Source of the DNA: Leptotrichia sp. oral taxon 218
GTDB lineage: Bacteria > Fusobacteriota > Fusobacteriia > Fusobacteriales > Leptotrichiaceae
Assembly (NCBI RefSeq): GCF_018128225.1
Contig: NZ_CP072377.1
Location: forward strand, 744,001 to 808,000
Direction of reading: 5' to 3'
Length of the DNA: 64,000 bases
Shown: positions 44,660-54,303 of the stretch, in pieces
Layout of the letters: every line of letters starts with the position of its first letter
Position numbering within the stretch: position 1 is the stretch's first letter
The notes under the pieces: generated by a model
Told to the model about the DNA's origin: nothing
The model's database searches: none
What the model saw: the letters and a program-made list of their open reading frames with translations, nothing else
Position numbers and translations under genes: made by a program

Positions 44660-45416
44660 TTCAAAAGATTGTGCTCAAGAAATGATTAAAATAAAAAATC
44701 TAAAGAAATCGTATGGAAAACTTGAAGTTCTAAAGGGAATTAATACGGAAATAAGAGAAGGAGAAGTGATTTCAATAATAGGACCGTCTGGTTCGGGGAA
44801 ATCGACTTTTTTAAGATGCATTAATAGGCTTGAAGAACCAACTTCAGGGGAAATTTTTATACATGGAACGAATATTTTACAAAAAAATGTGAATATAAAT
44901 AAAATTCGTGAAAATGTCGGAATGGTTTTTCAGCATTTTAATCTATATCCACATAAAACTGTGCTTGAGAATATTATTTTGGGACCAGTAAAATTAAAAA
45001 AAATCTCAAAAGTTGAAGCTGAAGAAAAAGCAATTGAATTGTTGAAAAAAGTTGGTTTGGAAGATAAAAAAGATGTTTATCCAAATAAGTTATCAGGTGG
45101 ACAAAAACAAAGGGTAGCAATTGCAAGAGCATTAGCTATGGATCCACAAATTATGTTATTTGATGAACCTACAAGTGCACTTGATCCAGAGATGATAGGA
45201 GAAGTTCTTATTGTTATGAAGGAACTTGCACAAGCTGGAATGACAATGATTGTAGTAACTCACGAGATGGGATTCGCAAGAAATGTTGCAAATAGAGTAT
45301 TTTTTATGGATGGTGGACATATTTTGGAAGATGCAGCTCCAAGTGAAGTTTTTGAAAATCCTAAAAATGATAGAACAAAAGAGTTTTTGAGAAAAGTTTT
45401 GAATCCGATTGATTAA
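44652..45416 (+). CDS. Polar amino-acid ABC transporter ATP-binding protein
   Basis: A GlnQ-type ATPase, 254 residues. Walker [15 protein letters not shown]-loop [10 protein letters not shown], signature [16 protein letters not shown], Walker [13 protein letters not shown] and the switch His in VTHEMGF are all intact. It starts at ATG 44652, overlapping the permease stop by 8 bases; an internal ATG at 44682 gives the usual short N-terminus and is an alternative. It works with the permease and the lipoprotein downstream. Confidence 0.94.
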   Translation: MINSKDCAQEMIKIKNLKKSYGKLEVLKGINTEIREGEVISIIGPSGSGKSTFLRCINRLEEPTSGEIFIHGTNILQKNVNINKIRENVGMVFQHFNLYPHKTVLENIILGPVKLKKISKVEAEEKAIELLKKVGLEDKKDVYPNKLSGGQKQRVAIARALAMDPQIMLFDEPTSALDPEMIGEVLIVMKELAQAGMTMIVVTHEMGFARNVANRVFFMDGGHILEDAAPSEVFENPKNDRTKEFLRKVLNPID

Positions 45417-45537
45417 TTAATTTATTTATTAATCAGTTTTTTAGTTAGTTTTGAAAAAATAAAAATAAAAAAATTAAAAAATAAAAATTTATAAAAAAAA
45501 AAAACAAAATAAAAAAATAAATGTAGAGGAGAAAATT

Positions 45538-46284
45538 ATGAAAAAAGTATTTTTAATGTTGACATTGTTAATTTTTGGATTGACTTCGTGTGGTGGAAAT
45601 AAAGAAACTAAGGACTCGAAAAAATTGAGAGTTGGGTTGAATGCAGTTTTTGCACCGTTTGAATATAAAGAAAATGGACAAGTTGTGGGATTTGATGTGG
45701 ATTTGATAAACGAGATTGCAAAAGATTTGAACTATGAAACTGAAATTATTGACCAGTCGTTTGATGGACTTATTCCGTCATTAAAAGCTGGAAAAATTGA
45801 TGTTATAGTTTCTGGAATGACTGCGACAGAAGATAGAAAAAAATCAGTGGATTTCACAGATGACTATTTTGTATCAAAACAACTTTATATTAGAAAAAAA
45901 GGAAATAATTCAGTTACCGCTTCAACTTTAAAAGGGAAAAAAATTGGAGTTTTACTTGGGTCAATTCAAGAAATTGCGGCTAGAAAAATTGATGGAGCTG
46001 TTGTTGTGCCAAATAAAAGTATTGTAAATACAATTTTGGATTTAAAAATGGGAAAAGTTGATGCTCTTATAATGGACAATGTAGTTGCAATCGAATATAT
46101 GAAAAAAAATCCTGAAATGGAAATTTTTGATGAAAAAGCTGATAAAGAAGGAATGGCAATGGCATTTGACAAAGGAAAAAATCCTGAATTAATTCAAAAA
46201 GTAAATGCAGAACTTAAAAAATTGAAAGAAAATGGAAAATATGATGAATTGCTTAAAAAATATAATCTTAATTTAAGTAAATAA
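45538..46284 (+). CDS. Amino-acid-binding lipoprotein of the ABC transporter
   Basis: A family 3 solute-binding protein with a lipobox LTSCGG (Cys19). The ligand-binding motif GQVVGFDVDLINEIAKDL and SGMTATEDRKKSVDFTDDYF are characteristic. Length 248 is normal. It captures a polar or charged amino acid for the adjacent permease/ATPase; the exact substrate is not determinable here. Ribosome site GAGGAG. About 120 A-rich bases separate it from the ATPase gene. Confidence 0.92.
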   Translation: MKKVFLMLTLLIFGLTSCGGNKETKDSKKLRVGLNAVFAPFEYKENGQVVGFDVDLINEIAKDLNYETEIIDQSFDGLIPSLKAGKIDVIVSGMTATEDRKKSVDFTDDYFVSKQLYIRKKGNNSVTASTLKGKKIGVLLGSIQEIAARKIDGAVVVPNKSIVNTILDLKMGKVDALIMDNVVAIEYMKKNPEMEIFDEKADKEGMAMAFDKGKNPELIQKVNAELKKLKENGKYDELLKKYNLNLSK

Positions 46285-46346
46285 AATAAAATAATTGATT
46301 ATTTGAGATTTTGTTTTTTAAAATAAATATAAAGGAGGTAATGTTG

Positions 46347-47066
46347 ATGAAAAAACCGGTAGTGTTAGCGATGTCCTCGATTGTGGCAATGTCAGTGCCA
46401 ACTGTTTCAGGAAAAGTAACAACTTCGGAAATGAGAAAAGAAATCATTCGAGCAAATGTGGCTGATGTGACAGAAGAAGATGAAGAAGACAATGTCCCAA
46501 CATTAGATCCGCCTAATCCCGAAAAGCCTGTGGATGATCCTGATTTAATAACAGTTTCACTCACACAGGATGGAACGGGAACAAAAATAGATAAAGACGA
46601 AAATGATGTACAGAAGAAAAATTCTAATTTGGATTTAGCACCGGAAAATACTCCTAAAACTGGTGAAATTTTAGAGAATGAAAATGACAAATTTGAGTTG
46701 ACAAAGTCTGATTTGATTTCACTTCGTTCTCATGAATTGGTTTTTGATAAAAATAGTGCTAAGCTAAAAAAAGAAGCTTATCCTGTTTTGGAAGATGTAA
46801 AAGCTTATGCTGAAAAAAATGATTTTTTGATTTCAGTAGTTGGATATACTGATACAACTGGTGTAAAAGCGTATAATAAAAGATTGTCGCAAAAAAGAGC
46901 AGAAAGCGTTAGTTCAAGCCTCTTGAATATTGGTCTTGCGGAAGATAGAATAGTAAGTGTCCTTGGACGAGGTGAAAAAAATCCTGTAGGTTCAAATGAC
47001 ACTGAAGAAGGAAGAGTAAAAAATAGAAGAGTAGAATTTAAGTTTATAAAAAAAGGTCAAATATAA
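46347..47066 (+). CDS. Exported OmpA C-terminal-domain protein
   Basis: 240 residues from ATG 46347, chosen because AAAGGAGG (46331-46338) is 8 bases upstream. The signal peptide (about 1-20, ending PTVSGK) is followed by a long acidic, proline-containing linker (about residues 35-105). The OmpA-like domain has LVFDKNSAKLKKEAYPVL, VVGYTDTTGVKAYNKRLSQKRAESV and LGRGEKNPVGSNDTEEGRVKNRRVEF. It probably binds peptidoglycan in the periplasm. The domain resembles that of the gene at 31419, but the linker is different. Confidence 0.87.
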   Translation: MKKPVVLAMSSIVAMSVPTVSGKVTTSEMRKEIIRANVADVTEEDEEDNVPTLDPPNPEKPVDDPDLITVSLTQDGTGTKIDKDENDVQKKNSNLDLAPENTPKTGEILENENDKFELTKSDLISLRSHELVFDKNSAKLKKEAYPVLEDVKAYAEKNDFLISVVGYTDTTGVKAYNKRLSQKRAESVSSSLLNIGLAEDRIVSVLGRGEKNPVGSNDTEEGRVKNRRVEFKFIKKGQI

Positions 47067-47090
47067 AATTTTTAAGACAAATTATTAAAA

Positions 47091-47131
47091 AAAACTGTTT
47101 CACAATATTTTAAATTTAGAAACAGTTTTAA
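47091..47131. terminator. Bidirectional terminator between OmpA-domain and AI-2E genes
   Basis: AAAACTGTTTC (47091-47101) pairs perfectly with GAAACAGTTTT (47119-47129). Confidence 0.75.
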
Positions 47132-47136
47132 ATTAA

Positions 47137-48276
47137 TTATTTGTCTTTTTTTTGTCTTTTTTTGGTTTTATTTTTATCATCGCCATTTCCAAAAATATCT
47201 CTAAAAAATCCAACTTCTAATTCTTTTGAAAAAACATTTTTTAAAATGATCATGACAACAGGTCCTATCAAAAATCCACTGACTCCAAAAACTTTGAAGC
47301 CAGAATACATTGAAATAAGCGTAATTAAGGGATGAACTCCCAAATTTTGACTTATTAATTTTGGTTCTAACATTTGTCTAACTGACATAATTATTAAATA
47401 CGAAATAAGAAGTCCAATTCCCAATTTTATATTTCCTGTGGCAAAAGATAAGACAGACCATGGAATTAAAATTGTCCCAGCTCCTAAAATTGGCAAAATA
47501 TCAGCAATACAAATAATAATTGACATAAGAAGCGGATACGGCACATCAAATTTTAAGAATGCTAATAAATTCAATAAAATCAATGATTCAATAAGACAAA
47601 TTGAACCTAAAATTGCCTGTGCTTTTAAATATGAAACAAGCACTGTAAACATTTCTGTCTTTATGTTAAATACTTTATCTAGCCAACTTTTTGGCAATTG
47701 ATGTTCCAGATAACTAAGTATTTCATCTCTATCTAAAATCATAAAAAATGTTGATAAAATCGTGATCACAATATATAAAATTAAAGTTGGAATAGAAGTT
47801 ACAAAACTTATAACGCCATTTATAAATGAGCCAAGTTTTACAGAACCTTTTGACACAAAGCTATTAATCGTGTTATTTAGCTGATCATTAAATCCTGCAG
47901 GAAAATTTCCCAAATAGGTGTAAACTTTTTTTACATTTTCTGTCCACAAATTTTGAATATCGGAACTATAATTATTTAAATTTTGAGACAATTTGTAAAT
48001 TTCTCCAAAAAATTTTAGGGAAAGTATTCCAATTAGTCCAAAAAATACGATTAAAAATGTTACAATTGAAATTATTGAAGCAGTTTTTTTTGAAAATTTT
48101 AGCTTATTCATTAAAAATCTTACAAGAGGTCTTATTATTATTGAAATAAAAAGTGCAAGAGTAAATGGAAATAAAAAAACTCCCAGCTTAAATGCCAAAA
48201 ATACTACTAGTAAAATTAATGCTATATATACGATAAAATATAATTTTTTAAAGTCAAAATCTTTATAACTTGCCAT
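47137..48276 (-). CDS. AI-2E-family transporter (YdiK/PerM type)
   Basis: A 379-residue inner-membrane protein with about eight hydrophobic helices, arranged as in the family: a helical pair at the start, a soluble middle (SQNLNNYSSDIQNLWTENVKK), then five or six helices. The motif ADILPILGAGTILIPWSV and the late PKLISQNLGVHPLITLISMYSGFKVFGVSGFLIGPV are typical. Substrates in the family vary (autoinducer-2, sodium/proton antiport, folate), so the specific one is unknown. The C-terminus is basic. Confidence 0.87.
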   Translation of the reverse strand: MASYKDFDFKKLYFIVYIALILLVVFLAFKLGVFLFPFTLALFISIIIRPLVRFLMNKLKFSKKTASIISIVTFLIVFFGLIGILSLKFFGEIYKLSQNLNNYSSDIQNLWTENVKKVYTYLGNFPAGFNDQLNNTINSFVSKGSVKLGSFINGVISFVTSIPTLILYIVITILSTFFMILDRDEILSYLEHQLPKSWLDKVFNIKTEMFTVLVSYLKAQAILGSICLIESLILLNLLAFLKFDVPYPLLMSIIICIADILPILGAGTILIPWSVLSFATGNIKLGIGLLISYLIIMSVRQMLEPKLISQNLGVHPLITLISMYSGFKVFGVSGFLIGPVVMIILKNVFSKELEVGFFRDIFGNGDDKNKTKKRQKKDK

Positions 48277-48435
48277 AAAATCTCCTTTACTTTTATTATT
48301 TTTTATATTATATACTAAATTACTATAATTGTAAACGATAATTTTTATCTAAAATTAAATAAAATATTTTAAAATATTTTAAAATTTCTTGAGAAAAATT
48401 TATTTTTTATCAAGTTAGATTTTTATTAACAAAAG

Positions 48436-48464
48436 TTGACTTTTCTAAATATATGTGGTATTTT
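48436..48464 (+). promoter_or_regulatory. Promoter of the HAD hydrolase gene
   Basis: TTGACT (48436-48441) and TATTTT (48459-48464) with a 17-base spacer; TGG before the -10 resembles an extended element. Confidence 0.5.
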
Positions 48465-48521
48465 TATAGTAGCATTTATGGTAAAGTTTCTCACAAAAAA
48501 TGAATTTTAAGGAGAATAGTT

Positions 48522-49250
48522 ATGACGAAAAATATAGCGGCTTTTTTTGATATAGACGGAACAATTTATAGAGATTCATTATTAATTGAGCATTTTAAGA
48601 TGCTTCTTCAGTATGAGTATATAGATATGAGCAGTTGGGAGAAAAAAGTGAAGGAAAAATTTTCTAAATGGGAAAATAGAACTGGGGATTATGACGACTA
48701 TTTAGATGAGTTGGTGCGAACTTATATGGAAGCGCTTAAAAATTTCAGTAAAAATGATATGGATTTTATTGCAAAAAGAGTGATGGTGCTAAAAGGAGAT
48801 AAAGTTTATCGCTACACAAGAGAAAGACTTTTGTATCATCAAAAGGAAAATCACAAAGTCATAATAATTTCTGGAAGTCCAAATTTTTTGGTGAGTAAAC
48901 TTGCAAAAAAATATGGTGTAAAAGATTACCGTGCTTCGGTTTATAAAGTTGATGAAAAGGGGAATTTTACTGGAGAAGTTAAACCTATGTGGGACGCTGA
49001 AAGTAAGCAGAAAGCTATTTCTTATTTTGTGAAAAAATATAATATTGATTTAGAAAAATCTTATGCTTATGGAGATACGACTGGAGATTTGACTATGTTT
49101 AAAAATGTGGGACATGCCATTGCGATTAATCCTGCAAAAAAATTGCTTGAAAAAATAAAAGAAGATGAAAATTTGAGAGAAAAAGTGAAAATTATAGTTG
49201 AAAGAAAAGATGTAATCTATAGTTTGAATGCAAAAGTCGAAATTTTATAA
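48522..49250 (+). CDS. HAD-superfamily IB hydrolase (phosphoserine-phosphatase-like)
   Basis: 242 residues. Motif I is AAFFDIDGTIYRDSL (nucleophile Asp). Motif II is IIISGSPNFLVSKLAKKYGV. The Lys/Asp motifs follow as KQKAISYFV and YAYGDTTGDLTMFKNVGHAIAINP. Subfamily IB enzymes dephosphorylate small phospho-monoesters such as phosphoserine or glycerol phosphates. The substrate is not clear. Ribosome site AAGGAG. Confidence 0.88.
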   Translation: MTKNIAAFFDIDGTIYRDSLLIEHFKMLLQYEYIDMSSWEKKVKEKFSKWENRTGDYDDYLDELVRTYMEALKNFSKNDMDFIAKRVMVLKGDKVYRYTRERLLYHQKENHKVIIISGSPNFLVSKLAKKYGVKDYRASVYKVDEKGNFTGEVKPMWDAESKQKAISYFVKKYNIDLEKSYAYGDTTGDLTMFKNVGHAIAINPAKKLLEKIKEDENLREKVKIIVERKDVIYSLNAKVEIL

Positions 49251-49280
49251 ATAATTAAAATAAAAAATGGAGGAAAAACT

Positions 49281-50267
49281 ATGAAAAAATATATTTTTAT
49301 TGGAATTTTAGCGTTACTTGCCACAGTTTCGTGCGGGAAGAAAGATGGTAGTAAAAATGGCGCAAAAGATAAAGTTCAAGTTACTTATGTAAAAGATGAA
49401 TTAAGTCCTGATAGATTAGCTAAATATACAGAATATGTAAGGATAAGCGAAGTTCCTAATTCAGATGAGTGGCTTATGTTATTTGATGGAATTGATGAAG
49501 GAAAATTTAAAAATGCAAAAGAAGAAGTTTTAACTAATCTAAAAGGGAATGACGCTGTTGAAAATATAAAAAGTTCGGTAAAATTACTGGGAAATCAAAT
49601 TAGGGATTTGGGAGATGTGATGCAAAAAAATCCAAAATTTGAAGTAATTGACACAAATGCGGAAAATCTTTTGAAATCGCTTGTTGATGAACAAAAAGTG
49701 TTAAACGAAATAGACGACTATTTTGAAAAAGGTGAATATAAAGCTGATAATTTAGGAAGAGTAAAAGAATTAAACGATAAATTTAAATTAGTTTCGCAGA
49801 CAAGAAAAGAAAATGATAAAATTTTAGCAAATTCATTACAAGAGATGTCAGTTTCAATAAATAAAAAATTGTCAGAGAAATTTAAGAAAAATAATAAAAA
49901 ATTTAAATCAAATTTACTTGATTTTGTAACTGCAATAAATAAATTTTCAGAAGGAGCATTTTCAAAAAATAATTTGAATTATGATGAAAATGAAATTGAA
50001 AATTTGGAAAAATTAAATGAAGAAGTAAAAAAATCGTATAGAAATCTTGAAACTATGACTTTGGACGATGCTAGAAAAGAAAATGTGAATAAAGAAAATT
50101 ATGAAAAAATCAAGAAAAATGCTAAAATGATGACTGAAAGTATTGAAAATATGATAAAATCTATAAAAGCTAAAAATATTGAAGCAACAGTTAAAAATGC
50201 AAGTAATATTTTGGGTGGAAAAACTGATTTGGAAAATATTTATGGAACATTGATAATGAAAAATTAA
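49281..50267 (+). CDS. DUF3829-like lipoprotein
   Basis: 328 residues with a lipobox ATVSCG (Cys19). The mature part is almost entirely helical and charged, resembling the YiiG/DUF3829 lipoprotein group of unknown function (KLNKYTEY-like region at about 40-60, DLGDVMQKNPKFE, and a Lys-rich coiled end). It is likely anchored to a membrane facing the periplasm. It starts 30 bases after the HAD gene and a terminator follows, so the two may form a unit. Confidence 0.75.
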   Translation: MKKYIFIGILALLATVSCGKKDGSKNGAKDKVQVTYVKDELSPDRLAKYTEYVRISEVPNSDEWLMLFDGIDEGKFKNAKEEVLTNLKGNDAVENIKSSVKLLGNQIRDLGDVMQKNPKFEVIDTNAENLLKSLVDEQKVLNEIDDYFEKGEYKADNLGRVKELNDKFKLVSQTRKENDKILANSLQEMSVSINKKLSEKFKKNNKKFKSNLLDFVTAINKFSEGAFSKNNLNYDENEIENLEKLNEEVKKSYRNLETMTLDDARKENVNKENYEKIKKNAKMMTESIENMIKSIKAKNIEATVKNASNILGGKTDLENIYGTLIMKN

Positions 50268-50273
50268 TTTTTT

Positions 50274-50301
50274 ACAGGAGAAAAAATTTCTCCTGTTTTT
50301 T
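50274..50301 (+). terminator. Terminator after the DUF3829-like gene
   Basis: ACAGGAG (50274-50280) pairs with CTCCTGT (50290-50296), extended by A/T pairs, with a T run after it. Confidence 0.75.
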
Positions 50302-50342
50302 AAATTAATACATAAAAAATAAAATTTTATAGGAGAGAAAAG

Positions 50343-50645
50343 ATGTTTGAAAAAGATGATTTTGATTTAATGAATTTTACAGAATTTGAAATTATTTCAA
50401 ATCCAAAAACTTCTTGCAGTAACTTGCTTTTAATTGGAGAATTTAATTTTGATGGAAATCTTCTGTTTAATGCTAAATTTTTTGCAAAGGAAACAAATGT
50501 CAAAACTGCGACAGTTGTGCTTCAAATCATAGATTCTGAAAAAGAACCAGAATCGTTTCCAAAATCGGCAATTGATATACAAAAATTGGAAGCAATAGAA
50601 AATGGAGAAGTAAAATTTAAAGTTGAAACTTTGTATAATTTTTAA
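50343..50645 (+). CDS. Small unknown protein
   Basis: 100 residues, acidic, without signal peptide or membrane segment. It shows alternating beta-strand-like stretches (LLLIGEFNFDGNLLFNAKFF, ATVVLQII). Start ATG 50343 follows AGGAGAG. No family is recognised. It stands alone between a terminator and the aldolase promoter. Confidence 0.55.
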   Translation: MFEKDDFDLMNFTEFEIISNPKTSCSNLLLIGEFNFDGNLLFNAKFFAKETNVKTATVVLQIIDSEKEPESFPKSAIDIQKLEAIENGEVKFKVETLYNF

Positions 50646-50680
50646 AAACTTAGTGATAAAAATAATTTCATTTTTTACTC

Positions 50681-50708
50681 TTGACATTTTTCGAAAAAGT
50701 GGTATGAT
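50681..50708 (+). promoter_or_regulatory. Promoter of the aldolase gene
   Basis: TTGACA (50681-50686) and TATGAT (50703-50708) with 16 bases between, about 58 bases before the start codon. Confidence 0.75.
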
Positions 50709-50766
50709 AAGTATAGAAATAAAAGATTTGATAATCAAAATGTTTTAAATTAGGAGGAAGATTAAG

Positions 50767-51651
50767 ATGAAAGAAAGATTAGAAAGAATGAGAAACGGAA
50801 AGGGATTTATTGCAGCATTGGATCAAAGTGGTGGAAGTACTCCAAAAGCCTTAAAATTGTATGGAATTGATGAAAGTGAATATTCTAATGATACAGAAAT
50901 GTTTGACTTGATTCATAAAATGAGAACTAGAATTATAAAAAGTCCTGCTTTTAGTGATAAGGAAATTGTAGGAGCTATTTTATTTGAACAAACTATGGAT
51001 AGAAAAATTGATGATAAATATACAGCTGACTTTTTGTGGGAAGAAAAAGGAGTTTTACCTTTCTTAAAAGTTGATAAAGGACTAGAAGAATTGGAAGATG
51101 GAGTTCAAGTTATGAAACCTATTCCTGGATTAGACGATCTTTTGAGCCGAGCAAACGAAAGACATATTTTCGGAACAAAAATGCGTTCTGTTATTAAAAA
51201 AGCATCTCAAGCAGGAATTGCAAAAGTTGTAGATCAACAATTTGAAGTTGCAGATAAAATTATTGCAGCTGGACTTGTTCCAATTATAGAACCAGAAGTA
51301 GATATTCACAATGTTGATAAAGCAGAATGTGAAACTATTTTGAAAAATGAAATTAAAAAACATCTTGATAAATTGCCTGAAACTTCAAATGTTATGTTAA
51401 AAGTTACACTTCCAACAGTTGAAAACTTTTATGAAGATTTGACAAAACATCCAAGAGTTGTAAGAGTTGTCGCATTATCAGGAGGTTATCCAAGAAAAGA
51501 AGCAAACGAAATTCTTGCTAAAAATAAAGGAGTTATCGCAAGTTTCTCAAGAGCATTAACTGAAGGATTGTCAGCACAACAAAGTGATGATGAATTTAAC
51601 AAAGATTTGGCTGAAGCTATTAAAGAAATTTATGAAGCTTCTGTAAAATAA
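50767..51651 (+). CDS. Class I fructose-bisphosphate aldolase
   Basis: Cleaves fructose 1,6-bisphosphate in glycolysis through a lysine Schiff base. The 294-residue protein follows the bacterial class I type (FdaB-like): [53 protein letters not shown] (Schiff-base Lys in VMLKVTLP) and [17 protein letters not shown] strong promoter and ribosome site (GGAGG) suggest high expression. It is monocistronic, with a terminator behind. Confidence 0.93.
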   Translation: MKERLERMRNGKGFIAALDQSGGSTPKALKLYGIDESEYSNDTEMFDLIHKMRTRIIKSPAFSDKEIVGAILFEQTMDRKIDDKYTADFLWEEKGVLPFLKVDKGLEELEDGVQVMKPIPGLDDLLSRANERHIFGTKMRSVIKKASQAGIAKVVDQQFEVADKIIAAGLVPIIEPEVDIHNVDKAECETILKNEIKKHLDKLPETSNVMLKVTLPTVENFYEDLTKHPRVVRVVALSGGYPRKEANEILAKNKGVIASFSRALTEGLSAQQSDDEFNKDLAEAIKEIYEASVK

Positions 51652-51687
51652 TTTTATAAAAAAATAAAGAATATTTAAAATATTAGG

Positions 51688-51747
51688 AAAAATCACAGTC
51701 TTAAATTTAATTTAGTTTAATTTGATTTAATTGATTGTGATTTTTTT
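51688..51747 (+). terminator. Terminator after the aldolase gene
   Basis: AAAAATCACA (51688-51697) pairs with TGTGATTTTT (51736-51745), followed by T. Confidence 0.6.
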
Positions 51748-51831
51748 AAATTTATTTTACAATAATTTTTTATTATTTAATTTATTTATTTTTATTATTT
51801 ATTTACAAATTTATTTTTCATTTTGGCTCCA

Positions 51832-51860
51832 TTGCTTTTTCAAATTATCTATGGTAAAAT
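51832..51860 (+). promoter_or_regulatory. Promoter of the second amino-acid ABC operon
   Basis: TTGCTT (51832-51837) and TAAAAT (51855-51860) with a 17-base spacer. Confidence 0.55.
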
Positions 51861-51945
51861 AATGTATATCGAAGAAAAGACTTGTTTATTTGAAAAAATA
51901 ATGTTTTTCTGAAGGAAAAATATTAAAATTGTGGAGGTAAAAGAA

Positions 51946-52731
51946 ATGAAAAAAGTATTATTACTGATGATTTTGGCGCTGTCGCTTGTAATGTGTAGTG
52001 TTAAAAAAGATGAGACAAAAGAAGTTAGCAAAGATGGAATTCCAAAAAAAATTATTGTGGGACTTGATGATTCATTTGTTCCTATGGGATTTAAGAATGA
52101 AAAAGGTGAAATTGTCGGATTTGATATCGACTTAGCTCGTGCAGTTGCTAAAAAAATTGGAAGTGAAGTTGAATTTAAACCGATAAATTGGGATTCTAAA
52201 ATTCTTGATTTGAATGCTGGAAATATAGATTTGATTTGGAATGGACTTACAATTACAGATGAAAGAAAAAAAGAAACTCAGATGTCTAATCCTTATTTAG
52301 AATCACATCAGCTTATTGTGACAAGAATTGATGAAAAAATTGGAAATAAAAATGATTTAGCTGGAAAAAATGTTGGAAGCCAGACTCAGAGCAGTGGAGA
52401 AGAAGCTGTAAAAAGAGCTGGGTTTGACAAAAAATTTAAAGATTTTAAAAGTTATGCTCAATATGACCAAGCGTTTATGGATTTGGACGCTAAGAGAGTT
52501 GACGCTATAGTTGCCGATGAAGTTTTGGCAAAATATACTAAAAAAGTTAAAGAAACACAAGCTAAAAAAGAATTATACAAAATTTTAAAAGACGATTTTG
52601 GTCAGGAAGAATATGCGGTTGCGGCTAAAAAAGGAAATACAAAATTGATTGATGCAATTAATAAAGCAATTGAAGAATTGAAGAAAGACGGGACTTATCA
52701 ACAAATTTATTCAAAATGGTTTAAAGATTAA
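51946..52731 (+). CDS. Amino-acid-binding lipoprotein of a second ABC transporter
   Basis: 261 residues from ATG 51946 (GGAGG at 51933-51937; the in-frame GTG 51931 is upstream of it). Lipobox LVMC (Cys17). Solute-binding family 3 motifs: VGFDIDLARAVAKKIGSEVEF, LIWNGLTITDERKKETQMSNPYL and AGKNVGSQTQSSG. The second lobe contains RVDAIVADEVLAKY. This is close to cystine/polar amino-acid binding proteins, but the ligand cannot be fixed. Gene order here is binding protein-permease-ATPase, unlike the operon at 43919. Confidence 0.92.
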   Translation: MKKVLLLMILALSLVMCSVKKDETKEVSKDGIPKKIIVGLDDSFVPMGFKNEKGEIVGFDIDLARAVAKKIGSEVEFKPINWDSKILDLNAGNIDLIWNGLTITDERKKETQMSNPYLESHQLIVTRIDEKIGNKNDLAGKNVGSQTQSSGEEAVKRAGFDKKFKDFKSYAQYDQAFMDLDAKRVDAIVADEVLAKYTKKVKETQAKKELYKILKDDFGQEEYAVAAKKGNTKLIDAINKAIEELKKDGTYQQIYSKWFKD

Positions 52732-52733
52732 AT

Positions 52734-53396
52734 ATGGAAAAAATGACCTTTTTTCAAATATTTTTTGAACTTGTAAAGACATTGCCAAGTATGTTTTTGT
52801 TGTATATAACAACGATAGTATTTTCCGTCCCGTTAGGAATTCTAGGTGCGTTGTCATATACTGGAAAAAATAAAATTATAAAATTTTTAATTTCAACTTA
52901 CACTTGGATTTTTCGTGGAACACCGCTTATGCTGCAACTTTTGATGATGTATTATGGATTGCCGCTTATAAAAATAAAAGGATATAGCATAACTTTGACA
53001 GCTTACATGGCCGTTGCAATAACATTTGTGATAAATTATGCAGCATATCTTATTGAAATTATAAGAAGTGGACTTGAGAGCATTGATAAAGGGCAACACG
53101 AAGCTGCGAAAGTCTTGGGATATACATATTGGCAAAAAATAATTTATATAATTTTGCCACAAGCCTTAAGAAGAGTTCTTCCAACTTTGGGAAATGAAGC
53201 AATTACTCTTATAAAAGATACATCGCTTATGTATATTTTGGCTGTTACAGAAGTTATGAAGAGAACAAAAGATTTGGCGAATATTTCTTACACAATAACT
53301 CCTTATATTTGTGCAATTATCATTTATTTGATTTTGAGTTTTTGTATTGACAGATTGTTTAAAGTTATTGAAAAACGAAATAAAGTTAGAATATAA
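52734..53396 (+). CDS. Amino-acid ABC transporter permease
   Basis: A 220-residue permease with helices near residues 12-40, 50-75, 85-105 and 185-205. The EAA motif is HEAAKVLGYTYWQKIIYIILPQALRRVLP. RGTPLMLQLLMMYYG is typical of the polar amino-acid group. Its start follows the binding-protein stop by two bases. No strong ribosome site is seen, so it may rely on translational coupling. Confidence 0.92.
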   Translation: MEKMTFFQIFFELVKTLPSMFLLYITTIVFSVPLGILGALSYTGKNKIIKFLISTYTWIFRGTPLMLQLLMMYYGLPLIKIKGYSITLTAYMAVAITFVINYAAYLIEIIRSGLESIDKGQHEAAKVLGYTYWQKIIYIILPQALRRVLPTLGNEAITLIKDTSLMYILAVTEVMKRTKDLANISYTITPYICAIIIYLILSFCIDRLFKVIEKRNKVRI

Positions 53397-53436
53397 TATA
53401 AAATTGGGCAGAAAAAGAGAAATTGGGAGTTAAATA

Positions 53437-54165
53437 ATGGAAAAAATAATTGAAGTAAAAAATTTGAGAAAAAATTTTGGTAAAAATGAGGTCTTGCACG
53501 ACATAAATTTGACTGTTAATAGAGGGGAAGTCGTTTCGCTTATAGGGCCTTCAGGAAGTGGGAAGTCTACAATTTTGAGATGTATCATTGATTTGGAGAC
53601 AATTACCGATGGCGATATTTTTATCGAAGGAAAAAATTTGAAGGATAAAAAATTAAAAAAAGAGATTTTATTAAAAACAGGGATGGTTTTTCAGTCGTTC
53701 AATTTGTTCCCGCATATGACGGTGAGAAATAATATTGTGAGAACACTAAAATTGGTGAAAAAATCTTCTGTGAGTGAAGCTACAAAAATTGTAAAAGAAG
53801 TTTTGGAAGTCGTTGGACTTGCCGATAAAATTGATAATTTTCCGAGTGAGCTCTCAGGAGGACAAAGACAGAGGGTGGCAATTGCTAGAGCACTGGCACT
53901 TAGACCTGATATTTTGCTTTTTGATGAGCCGACTTCGGCGCTTGATCCAGAGCTTGTAAAAGAAGTCTTAGATATTATAAGAAAATTGAAGAACGAAAAA
54001 ATAACAATGTTAATTGTAAGCCATGAGATGAATTTTGTGAAAGAAATTTCAGATAAAGTTGTCGTTTTAGAAAATGGGAAAATACTAGAAAAGGGGACTT
54101 CTAAACAGATTTTTGAAAATCCAGAATCTAGTCGTGTGAAAGAATTTTTGAATACAATTTATTAA
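53437..54165 (+). CDS. Amino-acid ABC transporter ATP-binding protein
   Basis: 242 residues with Walker [15 protein letters not shown]-loop VFQSFNLFPH, signature [16 protein letters not shown], Walker [13 protein letters not shown] and switch His in VSHEMNF. It powers the permease just upstream. No strong terminator separates it from the methionine operon, but a new promoter follows. Confidence 0.94.
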   Translation: MEKIIEVKNLRKNFGKNEVLHDINLTVNRGEVVSLIGPSGSGKSTILRCIIDLETITDGDIFIEGKNLKDKKLKKEILLKTGMVFQSFNLFPHMTVRNNIVRTLKLVKKSSVSEATKIVKEVLEVVGLADKIDNFPSELSGGQRQRVAIARALALRPDILLFDEPTSALDPELVKEVLDIIRKLKNEKITMLIVSHEMNFVKEISDKVVVLENGKILEKGTSKQIFENPESSRVKEFLNTIY

Positions 54166-54200
54166 TTTTTTTAAAATTTTTAAAAATTGAAAAAAAATAT

Positions 54201-54228
54201 TTGCATATACACAAAAAAATGGTATAAT
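54201..54228 (+). promoter_or_regulatory. Promoter of the methionine ABC operon
   Basis: TTGCAT (54201-54206) and TATAAT (54223-54228) are separated by 16 bases. The leader of about 70 bases is too short for a SAM riboswitch. Confidence 0.65.
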
Positions 54229-54303
54229 AAATTATAACAATTATAATTTTAGAATTATTTTAAAATTATAAGAAAAATTAATATGAAAGAGGTGAAATAA
54301 TAG

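Noticed and set aside
46805-47002. Minus-strand frame opposite the OmpA-domain gene
   Set aside because: Shadow of a well-supported plus-strand OmpA domain; no independent evidence.
54229-54303. SAM or other methionine riboswitch before metN
   Set aside because: The leader is only about 70 AT-rich bases with no multi-helix junction or conserved SAM-box features.
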